The notes under the pieces were generated by a model. The model was given only the letters and a program-made list of their open reading frames with translations. It was not told the DNA's origin and searched no databases. From Oscillospiraceae bacterium (GTDB lineage Bacteria > Bacillota > Clostridia > Oscillospirales > Oscillospiraceae): a DNA stretch of 5,106 nt. The stretch covers positions 1 to 5,106 of the forward strand of contig CADCLH010000127.1 of NCBI GenBank assembly GCA_902802215.1, in the 5' to 3' direction. Numbering within the stretch: position 1 is the first letter of the stretch; each line of letters begins with the position of its first letter. The position numbers and the translations under genes are program-made. Below are positions 1 to 5,106 of this stretch, piece after piece.

Positions 1-168
1 ATGGAGACGAAGATTTTCACCGTCAGCCGCATCGACGGCGACTATGCCTGGCTTACGAGCGGGGAGCCCGGGGCGGAGCCGGTTTTCATCGCGCGCGCCT
101 TGCTGCCGCCGGAGATCGACGAGGGCAGCAGGCTGAAATTTGAAAACTTTCAATTTGAACTGTTGTAA
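1..168 (+). CDS. Small DUF3006-like protein
   Basis: This frame encodes 55 residues, from METKIF to FELL, ending in TAA. The pattern R-I-D-G-D-Y-A-W at residues 10-17, followed by a hydrophobic segment, a Leu-Pro-Pro step at 35-37 and a G-S-x-L-K-F tail, resembles the DUF3006 family: small bacterial proteins that typically read 'vDRxEGdyAv...LPxxxxeGdvl' and have no established biochemical role. I recall such genes lying beside metallo-beta-lactamase-fold (ComEC-like) genes in Bacillota, but nothing upstream is visible here. The protein is acidic, has no signal peptide or membrane segment, and is probably cytoplasmic. The ATG is the first base of the window, so its ribosome binding site cannot be seen and the true start could lie further upstream. 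The next gene is 319 bases away behind its own promoter, so this is probably the last gene of an upstream unit. The family assignment is from memory of the motif only. Confidence 0.68.
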   Translation: METKIFTVSRIDGDYAWLTSGEPGAEPVFIARALLPPEIDEGSRLKFENFQFELL

Positions 169-177
169 TGCTCTTCA

Positions 178-191
178 TTTTGCCGGCAAAA
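178..191. repeat. Perfect 14-bp palindrome TTTTGCCGGCAAAA
   Basis: TTTT-GCCGGC-AAAA is perfectly self-complementary and begins 10 bases after the DUF3006-like stop codon. As RNA it could form only a short stem of about 5 bp closed by a CCGG loop, which is weak for a terminator. As double-stranded DNA it has the form of a dimeric regulator site. It lies about 160 bases upstream of the promoter at 351-380, which is far for a simple repressor. Its role is unknown. Confidence 0.4.
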
Positions 192-284
192 GGACATGAT
201 AGAGCGAAAACACGATCATACACTGTCGGTTGAAGCGGGATGCGGGACCGGAGAGTCCGGCCGCCGCGGATAAAACGAAAGCGC

Positions 285-329
285 TCGGGCGGGCTCTGCG
301 GGAAGATGCGGGTCTCGCCCGATTTTGTT
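285..329 (+). terminator. Probable rho-independent terminator after the DUF3006-like gene
   Basis: TCGGGCG (285-291) pairs perfectly with CGCCCGA (316-322), and the next two positions inward can extend the stem by a G-T wobble and a G-C pair. The 3' arm is followed at once by TTTTGTT (323-329). The loop is long, about 20-24 nt, and contains the direct repeat TGCGGG-AAGA-TGCGGG (297-312), which lowers confidence. The placement fits: about 115 bases after the upstream stop codon and just before the promoter of the next unit. It could instead be a structured element of another kind. Confidence 0.45.
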
Positions 330-350
330 CCATATTCTGCCGGATCGCAC

Positions 351-380
351 TTGAAAAGCGCCGGAGTTCTATGATAAAAT
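351..380 (+). promoter_or_regulatory. Sigma-A-type promoter with extended -10, driving the c-di-GMP genes
   Basis: TTGAAA (351-356) is a good -35, followed after 18 bp by TAAAAT (375-380). The bases before the -10 read TGA, giving the extended -10 form TGnTAAAAT (372-380). An overlapping alternative -10, TATGAT, lies at 370-375 and another at 380-385. The site sits in the only AT-rich patch of the intergenic region. The expected start point is around 387-390, which gives a leader of about 100 nt before the ATG at 488. No operator repeat is evident at the promoter itself. Confidence 0.6.
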
Positions 381-438
381 ATGATTTACTAGTACTTATT
401 TATCAGAGATGACAACGCGCGCTTTCAATGCTGCCTCA

Positions 439-459
439 CCCCCCGTTCGATCGGGCGGG
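439..459 (+). promoter_or_regulatory. Leader hairpin just upstream of the ribosome binding site
   Basis: CCC-CCCG (439-445) can pair with CGGG-C-GGG (452-459) around a six-base loop, with one bulged C at 456. The hairpin ends 12 bases before the AAAGGAG site, so it leaves that site free rather than hiding it. It may stabilise the transcript or take part in an alternative fold. The pairing is visible in the sequence; any function is inference. Confidence 0.35.
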
Positions 460-471
460 AGCACGACGCAT

Positions 472-478
472 AAAGGAG
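472..478 (+). promoter_or_regulatory. Ribosome binding site that fixes the REC-GGDEF start at 488
   Basis: AAAGGAG lies 9 bases before the ATG at 488. An in-frame ATG 60 bases earlier, at 428, has no Shine-Dalgarno site, and the 20 residues it would add (Pro/Arg-rich) precede the normal first strand of a receiver domain. The 488 start gives MEWVLIVDDE, the expected beginning of a receiver. Confidence 0.85.
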
Positions 479-487
479 ACAGGCGCC

Positions 488-2254
488 ATGGAATGGGTCC
501 TGATCGTCGACGACGAAGCGACGAATCTGAAAATCGCAGACCGTGTGCTGAGCAGGAGCGGCATCCGCGTGACCGCGCTGGAATCCGGTCAGGCGATGCT
601 CGATTTCCTCAAAGAGAACGCGCCCTCGACCCCGGATCTGATCCTGCTGGACACCATGATGCCCGGCATGGACGGGTTCGAGACGCTGGCGAAGCTCCGG
701 CAGCAGGAGGGCGACGGCCCCGAGACCCCGGTGATCTTTCTGTCCGCGGACCAGAAGCTGGCGACGGAGAGCAGGGGGCTCCGCTCGGGGGCGGTCGACT
801 ATATCCGCAAGCCTCTGGCGCCCGGGATCCTGATCACCCGGGTGCAGAACGCGCTGCGCACGCAGGAGAAGCTGCAGCAGTTCGAGCGGGAGGCCATGCT
901 CGACGGCATGACGGGCATGCTGAACAAAAACTCCTCCGAGGAGAAGATCACGGACGCCTGCCGCACGGAGACCGGCTTTCTGTGCGTGCTGGATCTGGAC
1001 AATTTTAAGCTCATCAACGACCTCTGCGGCCACGATATGGGCGACCGCGCCCTGATCCTGTTCTCGGAGCTGCTGAAGAACAACCTGCGCTCGGAGGATC
1101 TCTGCGGCCGGATCGGCGGCGATGAGTTTCTGGTGTTCGCCAGGAACATGCGCACCGAGGACGAGCTGATCCACTTCACGAAGCGGATCAACGGCGACTA
1201 TGTGAACATGCTCCGGGAACTGCTGGGGGATCAGCTGAAATTCTCCGTCGGCGTCTCCATCGGCGCCGCCGCGGTGCCGGCGTGCGGCCGGGACTTCGGC
1301 ACGCTCTTTCATCTGGCCGACCAGGCGCTCGGCGCCGTCAAGCAGAAGGGCAAGCACAGCTGCGCCCTCAGCGGCGGTCCGGAGCAGGGCCAGCCTGCCG
1401 CCTCCGCCCAGCTGACGCTGGACTCCGTCACCATGATCCTGGAGGAGCGGAACATCTCCACCAATGCGATGTGGATGGGGCGCGAGGCCTTCATCAACAT
1501 CTACCGCTATATGATCCGCTATATGGAGCGCTACCACGGCGTCGCCTACCGCGTGCTGTTCACGGTCCATATGGCGCCCGAGATCGTCGCCAAGGAAGCG
1601 CACGACGACATCATGCTGCAATTTCGGCATCTGATGCAGGAGTCGCTGCGCAACAGCGATCTGATGGTCGAGGTCAGCGAGAACCAGATCTTCCTGCTGC
1701 TGCCCCAGACGCATGAGTTCGGCATCGACGTGGTCATCAACAGGCTCCGGAACAGATGGGAGCAGATGGAATACCACGAGAAGGCGGAGATCACCTGGGA
1801 GACCGGGAAGGTCCGTCTGACCGAGCACGGGCTGCACAGGCCCGGGAAGCAGGACTGGGTCGCCGTCGTGTCGGACGACGCCGCGTGTCTTGCGCGCGCG
1901 GAGGAGATCCTCGGCGGGCAGCAGTTCCGGGTGAGCGCGCTGCGCTCCGGCGGCGAGCTGCCTGCGTTCGTCCGGGCCAACCGTCCGGACCTGATCCTGC
2001 TGGACGTCGGGGCGGACGGCCTCGAGACGCTGCGCAGCCTGAAGAGCTCCCCGCAGCGGGATATCCCCGTGCTGCTCCTGGCCGCGGACGGGGAGCGGGA
2101 GGACGCGGCGGCCGGTCTGAGGCTCGGCGCGGAGGATCTTGTCACCAGACCCTTTATCCCCGAGCTGCTGACGCTGCGCGTCCGGAACACGATCGACCGG
2201 GTCCGCCTGCATCAGGCGCTGCCGGAGGCCATGCAGAAGCCGGGGAGTCCCTGA
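488..2254 (+). CDS. Response-regulator diguanylate cyclase, REC-GGDEF-degenerate GGDEF-degenerate REC
   Basis: A 588-residue cytoplasmic protein predicted to make c-di-GMP from two GTP when its first receiver is phosphorylated. Receiver 1 (about 1-122) is complete: acidic pair D8/D9, phosphoacceptor D55 in LLDTMMPGMDG, S86 and K108-P109. A helical linker leads to GGDEF 1 (about 137-295), which has every key residue: D169, N177, H182, D186, GGDEF at 210-214, and an RxxD product-inhibition site at 201-204. After a Gly/Pro/Ala-rich linker (295-308), residues about 309-445 look like a second GGDEF fold that has lost catalysis: SENQI (397-401) replaces GGDEF, but RNSD (388-391) keeps the RxxD spacing. 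Residues 455-575 resemble a second receiver with D463/D464 and D506, but with Ala at the Ser/Thr position (532), Arg in place of the conserved Lys (554) and a shortened phosphoacceptor loop. No EAL or HD-GYP domain is present. The cognate kinase is not in the window. The gene is followed after 60 bases by a second cyclase gene, probably in the same operon. Activity is inferred; the domain calls for the second half are by eye. Confidence 0.9.
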   Translation: MEWVLIVDDEATNLKIADRVLSRSGIRVTALESGQAMLDFLKENAPSTPDLILLDTMMPGMDGFETLAKLRQQEGDGPETPVIFLSADQKLATESRGLRSGAVDYIRKPLAPGILITRVQNALRTQEKLQQFEREAMLDGMTGMLNKNSSEEKITDACRTETGFLCVLDLDNFKLINDLCGHDMGDRALILFSELLKNNLRSEDLCGRIGGDEFLVFARNMRTEDELIHFTKRINGDYVNMLRELLGDQLKFSVGVSIGAAAVPACGRDFGTLFHLADQALGAVKQKGKHSCALSGGPEQGQPAASAQLTLDSVTMILEERNISTNAMWMGREAFINIYRYMIRYMERYHGVAYRVLFTVHMAPEIVAKEAHDDIMLQFRHLMQESLRNSDLMVEVSENQIFLLLPQTHEFGIDVVINRLRNRWEQMEYHEKAEITWETGKVRLTEHGLHRPGKQDWVAVVSDDAACLARAEEILGGQQFRVSALRSGGELPAFVRANRPDLILLDVGADGLETLRSLKSSPQRDIPVLLLAADGEREDAAAGLRLGAEDLVTRPFIPELLTLRVRNTIDRVRLHQALPEAMQKPGSP

Positions 2255-2314
2255 ACCGATTCACGAAGGAAGGCATCGCGGGCTGAAACGGCCGGCGGTG
2301 CGCGGGAGAATACG

Positions 2315-4462
2315 ATGAGACAGAGAAACCTGAACCGCCCGATCCGGCTGGCGGCGCTGCTTCTCGTCCTGCTGCTGGCGGCGTCTTTTCTGCCGCCTTT
2401 GGCCGCGCAGGCGCAGGGCGGGGAGAAGGTCGTGCGCGTCGGCTGGCATGAGGAGCCGTATTTTATCACCGATCAGTACGGCAGACGCTCCGGATACTCC
2501 TACGAGTATCAGTGCAAGGTCGCGGCCTATACCGGCTGGACCTACGAGTATGTGGAGGGCAGCTGGACGGAGCTGCTGCAAAAGCTGAAAGACGGCGAGC
2601 TCGACCTGCTGAGCGACGTGTCCTTTATGGAGGAGCGCGCGCAGGACATGCTGTACGCCTCCCTCCCCATGGGTACCGAGGCCTACTACATCTTCGTCGC
2701 TCCGGACAATGCGGAGATCACCGCCGAGGATTACACCTCCCTCAACGGCAAGCGGGTGGGCGTGGCGAAGAACAGCTTCCAGGAGCAGGCCTTCCTCCAG
2801 TGGGCGCAGCTGCACGGGGTCGAGGCGGAGCTTGTGGAGACGACCGGCCCGGAGGACGAATCCCTTCTCCTGCTGGGCGGGCAGTTCGACGCCTTTGTCA
2901 CGATGGACGTCTACGGCGACCCGGAGCCGGCCGTCCCGGTCTGCAAGATCGGCTCGTCGGATTTCTATTTCGCGGTCAACAAGGCCCGGCCCGACCTGCT
3001 GAGCGAGCTGGACGCCGCGATGAACCGCATTCAGGACGAGAACAAGTATTACAATCAGCAGCTGCACGAGAAGTATCTGAGAAACGTCAACAACGACCGC
3101 TATCTCAGCGAAAAGGAGCAGACCTGGCTCAACGCGCACGGGACGATCCGCGTGGGCTATCAGGACAACTATCTGGCGTTCTGCGCCTCCGATCCCGCCA
3201 CGGGAGAGCTGACCGGCGCCCTGAAGGATTTTCTGAGCTATGCCTCGACCTGCCTGGAAAACGCAAGGCTGGACTTTGAGGCGGTCTGCTTCCCGACGGC
3301 GGCGGCCGCGATGGAGGCCATGGCAAAGGGCGAGGTGGACTGCGTGTTCCCCGCCAACCTGACCGACTACGACAGCGAGACGCTGGGCGTGGTCATGTCG
3401 CCGCCGCTGATGCGCGCGGAGATGGACGCGGTCGTGCGGGCCTCCGAGCAGAAGGAGTTCATCCGCAAGAAAAACGTGGTCGTGGCCGTCAACCAGGGCA
3501 ACACGAATTACGACATGTGGCTGTCGGACAATTATCCCACCTGGGAGCGGGCCTATTTCCCGGACACGCCGACCGGGCTCGAGGCCGTGGCCGCCGGCGG
3601 GGCCGACTGCGTCATCATCAGCAACTACCGCTACAGCAACATCTCCAAGCAGTGCGAGAAGCTGCGCCTGACCACGGTCTACACCGGCGTGGATATGGAC
3701 TACTGCTTCGCGCTGCGCAAGGGCGATACCGAGCTGTATTCCATCCTCGCGCGCGTAGCGGGCGCGGTGCCGGACGCCGTCGTCCACACGGCGCTGACCT
3801 ATTACTCCACGGAGGACGTGAAGACCAGCTTCTCCGATTTGATCCGGGACAACCTGTTCATCGTGATGAGCGTGATCGCCGCGGTGCTGCTGGTGATCGT
3901 CATTCTGCTGCTGCGCAGCATCCGGGCCGAGAAGAAGATCCTCGAGGAGGAGCATCTGGTCAACGACCTGAACCGGCGCGTCTTTGTCGACGCGCTCACC
4001 TCCGTGCGCAACAAGGGCGCCTTCGCAAACTATGTGCAGGAGCTCCAGGGCCGGATCGACCGGGGAGAGGAGCTGCGCTTCGCCGTGGGCGTGTTCGACT
4101 GCGACAACCTGAAAACGGTGAACGATCAATTCGGGCACGACAAGGGCGACGTCTATCTCAAGGCGGCCAGCAGGATGATCTGTCAGGTGTTCCAGCACAG
4201 CCCCGTCTTCCGCATCGGCGGGGACGAGTTTGCCGCCATCCTGCAAAACGGGGATTACGAGGACCGGGAGGAGCTCATCCGCAGCTTTGAAGAGCGCCGG
4301 AAGGCCCAGTGCACGGAGGCGGGGAACCGCTGGGAGGAAGTCCACGTCTCGATGGGCGTCGCCGTGTACGATCCGCTGATCGATCACTCGGTGATCGATA
4401 CGGTCCGCCGCGCGGACAAGATCATGTACGCGGACAAGCGCGAGAGAAAAAGGAAGGCCTGA
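2315..4462 (+). CDS. Membrane diguanylate cyclase with two tandem solute-binding (SBP_bac_3-like) sensor domains
   Basis: A 715-residue protein predicted to bind an extracellular solute and control c-di-GMP synthesis inside the cell. The N-terminus has basic residues, a hydrophobic core (about 10-29) and an A-Q-A cleavage site near 33. Binding domain 1 spans about 38-260, beginning VRVGW; it keeps an Arg (R108, in MEER) at the place where amino-acid-binding proteins hold the ligand carboxylate, and an Asp (D198) in the second lobe. Binding domain 2 spans about 277-495, beginning IRVGY; it lacks the matching Arg. A single transmembrane helix (about 514-533) and a short charged, probably coiled helix lead to GGDEF (about 550-712): D595, N603, H608, D612 and GGDEF at 635-639 are all present. 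The RxxD inhibition site is missing: the position reads QHS before PVFRI. GGGAG at 2304-2308 lies 6 bases before the ATG. No terminator separates it from the upstream cyclase gene, so co-transcription is likely. The ligand cannot be named from sequence alone. Confidence 0.92.
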   Translation: MRQRNLNRPIRLAALLLVLLLAASFLPPLAAQAQGGEKVVRVGWHEEPYFITDQYGRRSGYSYEYQCKVAAYTGWTYEYVEGSWTELLQKLKDGELDLLSDVSFMEERAQDMLYASLPMGTEAYYIFVAPDNAEITAEDYTSLNGKRVGVAKNSFQEQAFLQWAQLHGVEAELVETTGPEDESLLLLGGQFDAFVTMDVYGDPEPAVPVCKIGSSDFYFAVNKARPDLLSELDAAMNRIQDENKYYNQQLHEKYLRNVNNDRYLSEKEQTWLNAHGTIRVGYQDNYLAFCASDPATGELTGALKDFLSYASTCLENARLDFEAVCFPTAAAAMEAMAKGEVDCVFPANLTDYDSETLGVVMSPPLMRAEMDAVVRASEQKEFIRKKNVVVAVNQGNTNYDMWLSDNYPTWERAYFPDTPTGLEAVAAGGADCVIISNYRYSNISKQCEKLRLTTVYTGVDMDYCFALRKGDTELYSILARVAGAVPDAVVHTALTYYSTEDVKTSFSDLIRDNLFIVMSVIAAVLLVIVILLLRSIRAEKKILEEEHLVNDLNRRVFVDALTSVRNKGAFANYVQELQGRIDRGEELRFAVGVFDCDNLKTVNDQFGHDKGDVYLKAASRMICQVFQHSPVFRIGGDEFAAILQNGDYEDREELIRSFEERRKAQCTEAGNRWEEVHVSMGVAVYDPLIDHSVIDTVRRADKIMYADKRERKRKA

Positions 4463-4476
4463 ACCCGCACTTTCTG

Positions 4477-4505
4477 TTGCCAGGCCGGGCCCGTTATGAT
4501 AAAGT
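4477..4505 (+). promoter_or_regulatory. Extended -10 promoter for the PRTase gene
   Basis: TTGCCA (4477-4482) and TAAAGT (4500-4505) are 17 bp apart, with TGA just before the -10 (TGnTAAAGT). An overlapping TATGAT lies at 4495-4500. The -10 region shares the string TATGATAAA with the promoter at 370-380. The spacer contains the 8-bp palindrome CGGGCCCG (4486-4493). The predicted start is near 4512, giving a leader of about 55 nt. I see no convincing terminator between the preceding stop codon and this promoter, so some read-through from the cyclase operon is possible. Confidence 0.5.
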
Positions 4506-4549
4506 AGAAAGCGGAAGAGCAGAAGCCGACGTGACAGAGCAACCATGAC

Positions 4550-4559
4550 AGGAAGGGAG
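4550..4559 (+). promoter_or_regulatory. Ribosome binding site that fixes the PRTase start at 4568
   Basis: AGGAAGGGAG ends 8 bases before the ATG at 4568. A competing ATG at 4561 is only one base away from the site and opens a different frame, so 4568 is chosen. The resulting protein begins MVIPTIHFRSEYSS and runs into a clear PRTase-like sequence. Confidence 0.75.
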
Positions 4560-4567
4560 CATGCAGC

Positions 4568-5106
4568 ATGGTCATACCCACCATCCATTTCCGCAGCGAA
4601 TACAGCAGCATCCCGCTTCGCATTGCCAAGGGCCACTTCGCCACAAGCCACAGCCATCTCAACTACTACATCGACATGACCTACACCAAGCACCGGCTCT
4701 CGGAAGCCAAGCAGGCCGCAAAGGAGCTGGCGATCCAGTACCACAAGACGGACTGCGTCGACACGATCCTGTGCCTCGACGGGACCGAGGTGCTCGGCGC
4801 CTGTCTGGCCGACGCGCTGACGGAGCTCGGCGTGCGCAACAAGAACGAGCACGACACCATCTATGTGCTCTCGCCGGAATCCAACTCCGGCCAGTATATC
4901 TTCCGGGAGAACACCGCCCATCTGATCCAGAACCGCCATGTGCTGGTGCTGGCCGCCTCGGTCACGACCGGCAACACCGTGCGCGCGGCGCTGGAGGCGG
5001 TGCGCTACTACGGCGGAGAACCGGCGGGGATTTGCAGCATCTTCTCCTGTCTGGAGGAGTGCTCGGGCTTCCCCGTGACCGCGATCTTCTACTCCGGGGT
5101 GCTGGA
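4568..5106 (+). CDS. Orotate phosphoribosyltransferase-like protein, 3' end outside window
   Basis: The frame stays open for 179 codons to the window edge, so the C-terminus is missing. Type I phosphoribosyltransferases move a phosphoribosyl group from PRPP to a base. The orotate type is suggested by G-H-F-A-T-S-x-S-H with Y-Y-I-D at 33-36, like the 'GHFxLxSGxHSxYYID' opening of PyrE. A central strand with C-L-D-G-T-E (69-74) is followed by the region matching the PRPP loop, V-L-V-L-A-A-S-V-T-T-G-N-T (125-137), and then R-Y-Y-G-G (146-150). The loop keeps T-T-G-x-T but has Ala129-Ala130 where active enzymes normally have two acidic residues that contact the ribose hydroxyls. I recall similar proteins in Clostridia annotated as orotate PRTases, and this may be a subfamily feature. 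For that reason I do not call it pyrE. It could be a salvage enzyme, a non-catalytic PRPP or nucleotide binder, or a regulator. It probably has its own promoter at 4477-4505. Confidence 0.82.
   Translation, partial: MVIPTIHFRSEYSSIPLRIAKGHFATSHSHLNYYIDMTYTKHRLSEAKQAAKELAIQYHKTDCVDTILCLDGTEVLGACLADALTELGVRNKNEHDTIYVLSPESNSGQYIFRENTAHLIQNRHVLVLAASVTTGNTVRAALEAVRYYGGEPAGICSIFSCLEECSGFPVTAIFYSGVL

Larger units (their letters stand above)
169..487 (+). other. Intergenic region between the DUF3006-like gene and the REC-GGDEF gene
   Basis: I see no convincing gene in these 319 bases. The open frames (for example 168-233 from an ATG overlapping the stop codon, and 230-412 from a TTG) lack a ribosome binding site and recognisable protein character. 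In order, the region holds a 14-bp palindrome (178-191), a GC-rich hairpin followed by a T-rich run (285-329), a sigma-A-type promoter (351-380), a leader hairpin (439-459) and a Shine-Dalgarno site (472-478). The section around 350-410 is clearly AT-rich compared with everything around it. I compared the leader by eye with the general shape of c-di-GMP riboswitches and saw nothing that supports one. Confidence 0.7.

Noticed and set aside
138..160. Inverted repeat TTGAAA-AC-TTTCAA and repeated AATTTGAA near the end of the DUF3006-like gene
   Set aside because: These fall inside the coding frame and are explained by the repeated Phe-Glu/Gln-Phe residues it encodes.
168..233. 21-codon frame whose ATG overlaps the DUF3006-like stop codon
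   Set aside because: Start-stop overlap alone is weak evidence. It is very short, has no supporting ribosome binding site and shows no recognisable character.
230..412. 60-codon frame starting at TTG in the intergenic region
   Set aside because: It has no Shine-Dalgarno site, no recognisable protein pattern, and would run through the terminator-like hairpin and the promoter.
428..487. Upstream in-frame ATG at 428 as the start of the REC-GGDEF gene
   Set aside because: It has no ribosome binding site, and the 20 added residues do not belong to a receiver. The ATG at 488 has AAAGGAG at ideal distance.
388..487. c-di-GMP riboswitch in the leader of the cyclase operon
   Set aside because: The leader is about the right length and the idea is attractive, but I could not recognise the conserved GEMM helices or core motifs; only one simple hairpin is visible.
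425..2212. Long open frame on the minus strand (595 codons) opposite the REC-GGDEF gene
   Set aside because: Same reason: antisense shadow of a well-supported gene, with Arg/His/Gln/Val-rich low-complexity translation and no domain.
4456..4486. Possible hairpin GGCCTG...CAGGCC at the end of the membrane cyclase gene as a terminator
   Set aside because: The 6-bp stem has a 19-base loop, includes the stop codon and the next -35, and is followed by GGGCCCG rather than a T run.
2261..4939. Very long open frame on the minus strand (892 codons) covering the membrane cyclase gene
   Set aside because: It lies opposite a gene with clear domains and catalytic motifs. Its translation is low-complexity (rich in Val, Leu, Arg, His, Gln) with no recognisable domain, as expected for the antisense of a GC3-rich gene.

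Overview
The window reads as chromosomal DNA from a GC-rich, low-GC-phylum relative (Bacillota/Clostridia, most like gut Oscillospiraceae). This is inferred from strong GC3 codon choice, purine-rich Shine-Dalgarno sites (AAAGGAG, AAGGGAG), AT-rich extended -10 promoters that stand out from the GC-rich background, and the families present: tandem solute-binding-domain diguanylate cyclases and an orotate-PRTase-like protein of a type I recall from Clostridia. All supported genes lie on the + strand.

Layout: (1) 1-168, a 55-residue DUF3006-like protein whose ATG is the first base of the window. (2) 169-487, a 319-base intergenic region holding a perfect 14-bp palindrome, a terminator-like hairpin, a well-formed promoter and a leader hairpin just before a strong ribosome binding site. 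(3) 488-2254, a 588-residue response-regulator diguanylate cyclase with the order receiver, active GGDEF, degenerate GGDEF, degenerate receiver. (4) 2315-4462, a 715-residue membrane diguanylate cyclase with a signal peptide, two tandem periplasmic-binding-protein domains, one transmembrane helix and a cytoplasmic GGDEF. (5) 4463-4567, a short intergenic region with a second extended -10 promoter. (6) 4568 to the window end, an orotate-phosphoribosyltransferase-like protein cut by the window edge.

Genes 3 and 4 are 60 bases apart with no visible terminator and are probably one c-di-GMP operon. One member senses something outside the cell directly through its solute-binding domains; the other is controlled by phosphorylation. 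Only the receiver-linked cyclase has the RxxD product-inhibition site, so the two should differ in feedback control. The PRTase appears to be transcribed from its own promoter and may be functionally unrelated.

The most interesting points are the mirror-like REC-GGDEF-GGDEF*-REC* protein, in which the second half is a decayed copy that keeps an RxxD motif, and the PRTase whose PRPP-loop has Ala-Ala where the paired acidic residues normally sit.
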